From assembly GCF_001723175.1 (NCBI RefSeq), contig NC_064651.1, positions 3,472,001 through 3,536,000 on the forward strand: DNA of 64,000 nt. Reading direction: 5' to 3'. This DNA is from Penicillium oxalicum (lineage: Eukaryota; Ascomycota; Eurotiomycetes; Eurotiales; Aspergillaceae). How positions within the stretch are numbered: the stretch's first letter is position 1; every line of letters starts with the position of its first letter. This document shows positions 1-10,600 of the stretch, one piece after another. The translations under genes and the position numbers were made by a program. The notes below the pieces were generated by a model, which did not search any database, was not told the origin of the DNA, and saw only the letters and a program-made list of their open reading frames with translations.

Positions 1-2
1 TA

Positions 3-167
3 CAGCTCATTCTGTCGTATTTCATTTTCCCAGAGACAGGCGGCTTGAGCTTGGAGGAGATTGATACGGTGTTTGAAACCCCTGGAGTTGCACCAGTCAA
101 AATGTCCCTGGACATTCAACGCGCAAAAAAGGAAAGACTCAGGTCAACAAGAAGTGAGGCATGTTGA
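3..167 (+). CDS. MFS sugar transporter, C-terminal end (partial)
   Basis: The window opens inside a reading frame that runs without a stop to TGA at 165-167. It encodes about 54 residues. The stretch FPETGGLSLEEID matches the PETKGLSLEEID signature that ends the last transmembrane segment of sugar-porter-family MFS proteins (hexose or other sugar permeases). It is followed by a basic cytoplasmic tail of about 35 residues (AKKERLRSTRSEAC). The rest of the gene lies left of the window, so substrate cannot be judged. It converges tail-to-tail with the histidine kinase gene that ends at 557. The family call is strong for a fragment of this size because the signature is characteristic; everything beyond family is unknown. 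Confidence 0.85.
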   Translation, partial: QLILSYFIFPETGGLSLEEIDTVFETPGVAPVKMSLDIQRAKKERLRSTRSEAC

Positions 168-556
168 CCAATCCTGACGCTGGAATTCCCATGTAGCCTC
201 GGCAGCGGGGAAAACTTGGTAAGGTTCATCCACGTGTTCAGGTATGTAGGTATACAGATCTGCCCATCGTCGATGTGCCTATGGGCTGATGCAGTGCATC
301 AAAATGGAAGATGGCCACAAGCGCCTCGTTTGACCGTCAATTGAAGCCCAAATTCATAGGAAATCTGTTCTCACACAAATCGAGGAATTTACCCAAGTAT
401 ACTATACACTAGAATACGCAGAAAATTCTCAACCATTGAAGAATCATCAAATTTGCAGTAACCAGCAAACAGAAAACGACCAATCAAAAAGAAACCAGAC
501 GCCTCGTGAATTCTATCTGTGAGTAGTCATGCAGGGTATCATTAAAGTACGTGAAA
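168..556. other. Intergenic, convergent 3' ends
   Basis: This 389-base stretch lies between the stop codons of the sugar transporter (plus) and the first histidine kinase (minus). It should hold both 3' untranslated regions. An A-rich stretch at 415-500 could carry poly(A) signals for either gene. No gene is seen. Confidence 0.6.
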
Positions 557-3500
557 TCATTTTTGCTGTGGTGTCGACAGGCCCAAGAAATTCAAAGTAT
601 CATCCGAGGCCGAAGATGAGAAGCTGGTTGGAGTGCCTCCATCGAGACTAAAACTGCTTCGAGATTTTGCCTCCCGAATGGTCAAACGTGTGCGTGGATG
701 GGCGGGAACAGGCGCCAGGTATTTGTCCAGCAATTCACTCAGAATAGGAGAGCGCACTGGCTTGGGGAGGTAGTTGTTCATGCCAGCCTCCAGGCATTTT
801 TCTCGATCGCCTTCAATAGCGCTGGCAGTCATGGCGATCACGAGAACTTCATTGACATTGGGATCGGGATCTCGCCGGATTTCGCGCGTAGCATTGTACC
901 CGTCAAGAGTGGGCATCATGACATCCATCAGAACGATGTGGAAAGGATTCCCTTCTTTGGACTTGGCACGCAGCGCATCCACGGCCTGTTTCCCGTCACT
1001 GTACGCCTCACATTGAAGACCAAGGCTGGTGACAAATTTGACGGCAATCTTTTGGTTGATGGGATTGTCTTCGGCAATGCAAACGCGTATTTGGTCCCGA
1101 GGAATCTGGGTGAGGTCCCGTGCCTTAGCACTGGAGGTTACTCCAGTACTTGTATGGTGGAGGTCTTGAGACCAAGGTGTTTGCACAGCAGTCTTCTTTG
1201 GCGCCTTGTTGAACACCAGGTGGAATGTCACCGTAGTCCCAACTCCAAGGGTCGACTCTAGCCAGATTGCCCCGCCAAGGACATCCTCGATGATGGCTTT
1301 ACAGATGCTCAATCCCAGACCGCTGCCGCCATAGGATCTTTCGGTCGATGGGTCAGCCTGAGAAAATGGCCGGAACAGACGCGCTTTTTGCTCTTCGGGT
1401 ATCCCAATTCCAGTATCGGAAACAGAGCATTCTAAGCGCACACGTCCTTTTGCTTCCCTCACAGTCCTGGCCGTTACAGTGACTGAGCCCTTCGGGGTGA
1501 ATTTGTAACTGTTGCTCAGCAGATTCATGAAAATCTGATGAAGACGGACAGGATCACCCAACACAACCAGCTCAGGCGGCACACGCTCCAAATCTTCAAT
1601 TGTCTGTAATCCTCGTTCACGATGAGTGTATCGAAGAGCGCGAATGACCTCACTTATAGTCTCCTTCAGGTTGAGCGGGACAGTTGACATCTTCATTTTG
1701 CCTGCTTCCAATTTCGAAAAGTCAAGTATATCGTTAATGAGAGTAAGCAGCGTGTCCGCGCAGACACGAATAGATTCAACGTAGTCGTCCTGCTCTTTGT
1801 TCAAGGTGGTTGCTTTGAGTAGCTCGGAAAGGCCAATGACACCGTTCATCGGTGTGCGAAGGTCATGGGAGATGTTGGCCAAGAAGATGGACTTGGCACG
1901 AGCGGCATCTTCCTTGAGTTTGACGTTGTGCTTCGCTTCAGCCTCGGCCACCTTGGCTTTCTGTTCTGCCTCTCGAGCTTGGGCAAGAGCTCTCTTCTGA
2001 GTCTCGATCATGGAAGCGTTCTTGGCGCTAACTTTACGAATCTCACGGAATAGCAAGGCATTCGACAAGGAGATTCCAATCTGGTTGCAAAGAAGGTGGA
2101 GGACAACCACGTTACGTTGGGTAAACCAGTTGGGCTTTCCCTCAAGGTGAATGATGCCGAGCAGCTGATCACCCTGGACAATGGGAAGGGCAATCACGGA
2201 TCGGCCCAGGGGGAAATTCGCGTGGTAGCTTTCGCTGACATTCGAGAAGCGCTCATCTTCGAGCACGTTGTGAACCAAGACTTCTTCCTTCGTGCGCATG
2301 ACATAGTAAATGATCTCTTGGGCCATGCGCCCTTCGAATTCTGGAAGCGGAACTCCGTCTGGGAATGACTTTGGACCCTTGTCAGCGTCTGCAGCAGCCG
2401 CAATTGCGAACCCTTGCTCCTCAAATTCGGTGGCAATGACGGCAAATTCAAAACCATTGCATGAATCCATGATCACTTCCAGCATTTTGGTGAAAAGCTT
2501 GTCGATTTGCAGCTCAGAGGACATTACTTGGCTGGACTCCAATATACTGGATAGATCAATAATATCAAGACCAACGCTCGAGATATCAAGAGATCTCTGA
2601 CCAGGACTGAGTTCACTTTGTTCGATCCAACGACGGCGCCTATCTTCTTCCTCAATGTGAGATGGCAAAGTGATTTCGTCCTGCGCAGCAGAACGTGTAA
2701 TCTCCGATAATGAGTCCACAGTCTGGCAGCCAATGTCCGCCGTCCTGGATGAAGTCGCTGTTTTCAGCAACCACTCGTGCTTCTCCACAATCATCTGGGC
2801 TTTTCCACTTGCACTGATAGCTGTCCATGCAGAGATGGCATCTTTCATGACAGCGCGTGCCGCTCTTTTTGCTCCGCGTCGAACAAGGAACTCGCCTTGC
2901 AGTTCTAGAGCAAGCGCCTCCTCCAGAAGCCACCCGTGTACCTGACAGTGGTCTATGGCGGATTCGTAAGACTGAATGGCAGTACTGTAGTCTTTTTGCA
3001 CTTCGCTGATCAAGGCTTCCAGAAGCAGCGCCCACATACCGTAATTCGCATCGGAGCAGCTTCGTGCGAAGTCAATCTCGGCCTTATACTGTAGGATCTT
3101 GTCCATATCCTCATCACTCGGCCCGAGCGACGGGGAATCGATGTGCAATGTGAGGAGTGAGAGGGATAGATAAAAGTAAACCAGATAAGAAACTCGCGCG
3201 GACCAAAGCCTGTGAGCGGTCTTGAGCAGCTTCGTGCCTACTTGGACCGCCCTGGCATAGTGACCAAACAAGAAAAGAGGTATCATGGCAAACCCGAGGT
3301 ATGTGTCTCGGGGCCGGTCAGCATTGCTGGAATTCTCATCAAGCCACATCATGTAGTCGCCGGTGTTGTGCTCATCGTCTGACTGGACGTTTTCTGCATC
3401 CCGAAACTCGGTTTTCCCTTGAAGCGCACGAGCGACTTGACGTATCGCAATGATAGTTGCTCCACCACGGGTGTCTTGATTCCAATTGGGAACATCCTCG

Positions 3501-6500
3501 GGAGTCTCTTGACAGAAGGCCTCCAATTGTCCCATATCGTGTCCCAGGCAGAGACGGGCCACGGCCATCGAGGAGATGCTGATAAGGGAAATGTAGGGGT
3601 CCCCGATCATGAATGAGTTTTCCAGGGATGCTTCAATAGCCGGTAAAGTCGATGCCATGGGAACGCGCAAATGACTGACATACAGATTGTGGACCAAGAA
3701 GCCTCGACTTTGGGTCCAAACTTCGGTGCACCTTTCCAGTAAAAAGAGCGATGCGTCGCTTAGTCTGAATCCAAATGTCGGGTCTTTGAAGCGACTGAGC
3801 GCTATCATTGCGAGGTGGCAACAGCCAATCGCTGTTTGGGAAAATCCACCTCTAAAAATGTGAATATTCATCATCTCAATGGCCATTCGATAGAACGTCT
3901 GAGAATCATCCCAGTATGTGACCGACATTGCCTCCGCCATGACTGCACCAATCGTCACCACTATAGGGTCTTCACTCAATGGCTTTCGTACGACAGCTTC
4001 TAGATCCGCAGACTCAAGGTGCGCTTTAAGCTTCCGGTAGGCGACGTCACAATCCTCGAAGGAGGTGGGTGTACGCATGTGGACTCCAAGCTCGTCGAGA
4101 CAAGTGAGGAGAGCCTCCATTGATCGGTGATGGTCCCCGGCTTGTGCATGAATCTTGGCCGAAATGACCCATGCCCTCGACTTACTGATGGCATCCTTGC
4201 CATTCGTGAAGATAGCCTGAATAAGCTCCAGGGCTTCTTCATTGTTTCCTTGGGACCAGGTCGTTTCAGCGGCTGCAATGAAAAGGCGAAGAGTTTCGTC
4301 GTAGTAGACATCAGGCTGGCGGTCGTCCCAAGGGGAGTCCTGAAGAAGTGCAATGCAATGACGGAAATACCAAAGCGCGGTGGGTCGAGCGCTTGACTGG
4401 GCAGCTGTCTGTCCAGCTTCCCACAAAATTCTTCTGTAGTCCACGCGCCGAGCAAAACGAGACCGAAGAAGGCGTGAGGAAAGTGCCACGTGATGGGCCA
4501 TCGAATAGCGGCTACGGTGGTCGTGATAATACTTCATCAAGGCTTGAGAGATGATGAAGTGCATCTTTTCGACATTGCGACTCTCGTTGAGCAAGAGAGC
4601 AGCTTGGGCGAGACGATCATTCGCAAACCTGTAAAGACAATAAGCAAAGATAAAGGCATGTGTAGCGGGTCCGGCGCTTACTTGAACTCGTCATCAGTCT
4701 TCCCAGGGACGAGAAGATTTGATTGAACTAAATGCTGCAGCCCACCGACTGTATCGCCCTCGGAGTGTCTCAACAAGGTGATATTACGAGGGCAAGTGAG
4801 ATCGACTCCTTCGGAATAGCCATCGGTGGACAGTTTGTCGTCGGCCGATGAAAACAGAAACTCGCTGGTCAAAAGCTTTTGCACGAGCGAGAAAGAGAAC
4901 GGGCTCCCCAGCAGAGCTCCCCACACCAAAATGGAGCGAGCAGCGCCAGGAATTTCCTGGAGCCGTTTAGTGAGGAAGCCTAGACCCAGGCCTTCGCCAT
5001 ACACAGGAGCCACGAACTCGGTGAAAATGCGATCGAGATCGAACAACCATTTGGAATCTTTCCAGGAATACCAAATGCAGTTCTTTCTGTAGCAAGTCTC
5101 CAGCATGACTCTCACATAGAAAGGGTTTCCTTGACTCTTCTCTTGCACGACAGCTGCCAGTGGGGTGAGAGTCGGGTTTGGTGCCTGGTGCATTGCCGCA
5201 GCGACGAAGTTCATGATCTCTGCCTCATTCAGTGGGTGAAGCTCGATCTGTGTGATGTTGGGGCTCTCTAACTCAAAGAGCGCCCGAACGTTGTCAGGTG
5301 CTATCTCATCTTTGCGGCTAGTGAGAATGAGAATGCAAGGCAGCTTCACACGGATTATGTTTAAAACGAGCTCGAAAGTTTCATCGTCTGCGTACTCGAT
5401 ATCATCAAGGCATACGACCATTAGTTTGAATTGGCAGAGTGTTCTGAGAATTTCCAGGAATATGTCCATCAATCGCATGTTGTTGGACGCTGCATTTGCC
5501 AAGAAAAACTCAGCAGATGTCTGGCCTTGATTTAAACTGGGTATCTGGATCCGATCAACGAGGTCGTTCCCTTGACGATCGGGCCGAGTCACGGTCTGAG
5601 CTATTGATGTCTTGGGTGATACCGGACTATACTTGGATCCTGGAGACAGTAGCTGCTCCGGGAGGTCGAGAACTTTATGCAGAGTGGGCCATATTGGTCG
5701 CAAGGCATGTCGTACAATCTCATGGTACTCTGTTGTAACATCCCGCTCCGAGAATATTTGGCGTAGGAGGCTAGCAAGAACTTTGGCAAAGGGCTCAAAC
5801 GGCACGCGCTTCGCTCGGTCTAGGCGTGTTATGGCAATATATCCAGACTTGCGGATGACGGGCTGGACTCGATTCAGGAGATCAGTCTTGCCTAGCCCTG
5901 CCGCACCACTGATAGTGATGAGTTCGCATCGCCCATTTCGGCGTGATTTGGTACCGGCCTTTTGCTTTGAGAGTGCACCCACGGATTCTGACGTTGCAAA
6001 CAGGTGAGGGTTCGACAAACTGTTGGGAGTCACGCTGGCTGCAGGAAATGTCTCGCGATCTGTATGCTGAGATGAACGGGAGTGTGACGGGCTCTGCGTT
6101 TTCTGAGGACTCAGCATGGATAACCCTGGTGGTGAAAATTCGAAATTCGGTGGCATCTGGATCTGCTTGGGGCCACCAGTATCACTGTGTGCAGTAGACT
6201 CATGTGTGCTGACTTGGGACACGTGGTGCCCAGTGGAAGTTGAATTGGCCCGCGGTGGCAAGTGAAAGGATCCGGAGTCGCTTGAGACCGATGCGAGGTC
6301 GAAACTGTCCACGCGACCTTCTGAAATGGAAGAGTTTGAGGCCAGGGCAGATGAGGGACTCTGGGTGAATGCCTTGGCGAAAAGAGTCGCCTGGCGTTTG
6401 CTGACTTTGTTGACCACGCTTAAGATCGTGTCAAATTCCATTTGCCGTCCAAACATCTGCGAGGGAAGCGTGAAAAAAGACGAAACATCTCTCTGTGCAA

Positions 6501-7698
6501 CCTGAAATCGGTTAAGCGCTTCGCTTTCCCCGTCTCCAAGCAGTTGAGCTATCTGCATCAAATCTCGCTTCACGGACGAGATGGTGTTGTATCGCTCATG
6601 GACGACTTTCTGCGTCATTTTCTGAACCACAGCCGAAAGACCGTCGGGCACGTCAAGTCGTTTCGCTGAGACCGGAGTCAACCTTTTTCCTAGCACATTT
6701 TGAACTACTTCAACAGGATCAGCGCCACCAAAAGGCAACTTTCCAACCAGCATCGACCAGAACAGGAGACCAAGCGCATAGATATCGGTGCGGCTGTCCG
6801 GCTCTGTGGGCATTCTACCGGTTTGCTCAGGAGCAATGAATTGTAGCTTGTATTTTGCACCAAGTTCACGGGAGACCGAGGACCAGCCTTCGCTGAGAAC
6901 GTTGTCAAACGACCTGGCACCGTTCCCTATATTCGCAAGCTTCACTGCCCCAGTTTCTGCACTGAAATGAAATGCATCGCCACGAATCTCTCCATGTACC
7001 GTTTTGACACCATAATGAAGAATTTCCAAGCAATCGCAAGCACCGATGGCAAAGTCCAAGAATGTCGGTAGAGGAATTTGCTCGCTGGGGGTGTTGTTGT
7101 TATCGCCTTTCACACCAGCAATGAATGACGCCGGTCCGAAGGTCACTAGGTCTCTCAATCGATCGTGTCCGGGAGATTCGAATATGGCCACGAGAAATGT
7201 ACCTGTATCCCCTGGCTCTGGCGACAGGCGTAATAAATCAATCGGCTTAATAGTGTGATTACAGTCTGGGTCTGAAGACTGTACGATGGTCTTGATCATA
7301 TGAAACTCCCGCTCGAGTCGGATAACATTCGTAGATACGCGTGCGACGACGGGAAGCCAGATCTGCTCTTGATCGCCCCGCGACAATGAAACATCGCTAC
7401 TGGTTTCGCTGATGCTAGCTGTTCGAGGGGTGCGCGTGGAGGAGCGAGCCTCCGTTCTGGGCGAGTAGCGTGTCAAACTGGATGGCCCCGAAGATGTAGG
7501 GTTAGAAGAGGTTGCGATCGGCGTCGAGATGTCCGATTCGACCACATGACAGTACCCATGAATATGCCAATGATTGTAGGTGGAATGAAATGGTTCTATG
7601 GACAGATCCCACTTGTAACCGGGTAAATGGCCGAGCCTCTCGAAGAGCCGCGTAGGCGGGAGCGGCAAGTCGTCGCCCATCAGATGGCTTTCATCCAT
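557..7698 (-). CDS. Hybrid histidine kinase, group X-like (pseudokinase-ATPase-GAF-HK-REC)
   Basis: Two exons, 7698..4682 and 4628..557, joined by a 53 bp GTAAGC...CAG intron (4629-4681), give 2362 aa. Start ATG 7698 (MDESHLMGDD) was chosen because upstream in-frame candidates are not ATG; ATG 7680 is an alternative. Domain order: protein-kinase-like region about residues 110-390; STAND-type ATPase with Walker A GAAGLGKT near 600 and LDDIEYAD near 765; a helical TPR-like region; GAF about 1710-1865; HisKA with SHDLRTPMNG near 1926; HATPase with DTGIGIP and GSGLGLS; receiver about 2180-2300 with LMDVMMP (phospho-Asp) and LPKP (Lys). The architecture is that of fungal group X hybrid kinases (Mak2/Mak3 of S. 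pombe, Chk1 of Candida), cytosolic sensors of oxidative stress that act through Ypd1-type phosphotransfer. The kinase-like region lacks catalytic residues. Family call is firm; the signal sensed here is not shown by sequence. Confidence 0.93.
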
Positions 7699-10600
7699 CT
7701 CCCTCTCAAGACAGACGTTGTGGACCACTACGGCATTCCACGACTACCTGCAACGGCCAGTAGTCTCGGCGAAGCAACGGAGGAAGAGGTGTTCAGTTCG
7801 GGGAAGTTGGTGGCACGATAGTAGTGGATTCGACATGGGACAGCCCGGCGGAAGCGGCGTTGGAGGGATTCGTTATCGTGCGGATGAAGATGCTCCAGCA
7901 ACTCCGGAGCGGCCACACAGCAGGACTGGCTTTCTGTTGAATCCCGCACTTCCAAGAGGTAGTGATGATCTCGGTAAGAGAACAATACACTGATCTCGAC
8001 TGAGAAGCATGAAGCTCATACGACGATTGCGGTCACTGATTGTGACTGCGGGCAATTGCCAAATGCAGTGGGGATAGAACGGAGAATTTGTTTTTGCGGC
8101 CGTTGGGCCCTGCGGAGCCCTTGTGGGGGGGGGGTTTGAAGCCCGCATGCAAGAGTCGGTCGATCGTGCCCAATATCTGCGTTGAAAGCCAAATTCCGAG
8201 ATGCCAGTGGAGTCGTCAGCTTTCTCAAGCATAATATTAATGATTTCGTGATATGCATGCTGCATCACGCAGCTGCCTCGTGCTGAAAGGGGTCTATTGG
8301 TACAGTCCCAGCTTCAAGAGCGGCAATGCAGCATTGCAGCCTGGCACGAGCATCTTTCGTCCTCACATTGGCTGTGGTCACTTTGTGATCTCCCACAATA
8401 TGGATTGATTTACATCGGTCAGTGTTGCCTGCTCTTACGGCAAATTTGTTTAGAGTGTCAAATTGCATCGAAATTGATCTCGTCGTAAGACAGGGTATCA
8501 GGTACTTGTTGTGGATGAAACGCTGAGTCGCGACAGGTGAGGACTAAAGCCTCATCACCACATACTTATCATGTACGAAGGTTGTGGCCAAGGCTTCTAG
8601 GTACCTTTTTCTCTCGTCTAATATGTATACAGAGCTTCATCTGTCATTCTTGGAGCGCAGCATACATGGTTCAGGCCGGCTGATAGATTTTGGCGTCCTC
8701 CTCTTGGGCTACTAACAATATTCGGTCGTTTCAACGAGAGCACTTCGACGTGACAAAATTAAGTACCGAGGTGAATCGAAGCTCTGTCGTCACTATTTCA
8801 AATAGCCTCAAAGTGTATATATTCCGTATCTACTATTAAAGAGGTAGGTACGGTGTCTCTGACCTTAAGGCGCTTCAAGCAACCTTGTGGGATATATTTC
8901 CCTGGGCGGGAAGGTTGGGACAGCCCTGCCCGCCTCTTGAATGAGGCTTCACGAAAAGCCACAGTCCGGACCCGGGCATATAGAGGGGATTGCGCTTCAA
9001 CAATGGCATGAATAGTTCATCGACACCCAGTTGGTCTCCATCCAGACCGATGAATCAATATGTCGGACTTGATCAAAGGGCTACGTTGGTGCCTGGCTAT
9101 CTACTAGGTGCTGTACCGTCGACGTTTGGAGCCTGCCTACTGCACATTCACCAACATCATCACATACTTGAGTCAAGAATGATGAAGCAACTCATGTAAT
9201 TTTAGCACGGTTCAAATCTTCTTCACGCATCACCGTCTAGGCTTTAAATCTCCTCTGCCGGTAGGTCATCCTGTCAAGCGGCTATGCAGGATCGCAAGAA
9301 TATATGTGTGCATAGTCTCACTCGTGGGTGATATTCATGATTTTGATGTACAATGAGAATAAGCCCTGAAACAGTAAAGGGCACCCGGCATACATAGCTG
9401 TGTCAGCTGCTCATACCTGCTAAACGGGCGCTCGAGTGTGTTCACGCCCGGGCATTACTATGAAATCCAATATGTAGGCTCCAAGACCGATCAAGCTTCC
9501 AGCTTTCCAATCAACGGAAATTAGAGACGGAGCTTTCATCCTGGACTCAGCTTGAGCCTCGTAATAAAAAAAAATAAACAAATAAAAACGCAGATTTTCC
9601 CTAAAAAAAGACCTCGAGCAATCTGCTGCCAGCCGGCGAGGACCGCGGTCGGTAATCTTGTGCTTTGGAAATGTCGGCCATACTTCGGAATTTTGGCAGC
9701 CTGCGCACCACTATTGCACCACTGATCCTCCACTGCGCGGATGGAGACAAGCTGGCTAGCGGGCACAGTGGATGTGCTGAGCTTGCCTAGTCATCACGAC
9801 CTTGTTTTCTATGCCGGAATCAAGTGCGTGGGGTTGAGACACCCAATCAGGCTCTCCTCGGGCCGTCTTGATTAACTGCCTGCTTATGCCGGATGCACAG
9901 CGGTGTTGAAGCTAAGAGCCCCCGCTAAGAGATAGGTGCCGTGGAGTATGGAGCTGTCAATCAATGTCACGTCCAAGGTTGTCTTGGGTTGGGAGTTCAA
10001 CGCGATGTATATGGATTCTTTGCGCTCCCCTCCAGTCTACTAAGCCGCATACGGACCATGTCTGTTAGTCCCCGCGCAGCGTATCATGGCCAGACATGGC
10101 AATTCTGAGAAAGCTCGTCGTAAACAATTCATGATCGGCCTGGTTTACCGTTCAACTCGATGCGGTGCATGCTGAATATTGTCCAGGGCCACCTGTGAGG
10201 GATATGATGGAGTCAGAGCCTTCATGATGCAATCTGCACGCCGTTGCCCAAGTTTGGAAGATAACTTCCCCTTATGTTCCATGTGGACTCCATCTGACAC
10301 AAGGATGATCAACTCGACATGCATCAAAGGTAAAAGTTCTGTTTAATCGGCTCTGGATGTGAGGGCTCAGGCAGGGACTCTCGTCAACCGCAATGCTGTG
10401 CACCTGAAAGCATGTCGGGAGTATTCCTGTTGGGTAGTTTGATATATGTAGCTTTGTGAAGCATTCTTATATTGACGCGGGCTACAGAAACTGCCAGCGT
10501 ATAGCTATCCTGCCCTCGATCCGTCGATTCACTTTCCCGTGCAACGGGCTTGTAATCAATGCGCCTTTACCTGAACACTCAGACCGATAGACCACTTAGG

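Noticed and set aside
7728..7985. Minus-strand frame just upstream of the first kinase as an extra 5' exon
   Set aside because: It starts at a non-ATG codon, and no splice pair was found that joins it naturally to the kinase frame. The ATG at 7698 gives a plausible N-terminus.
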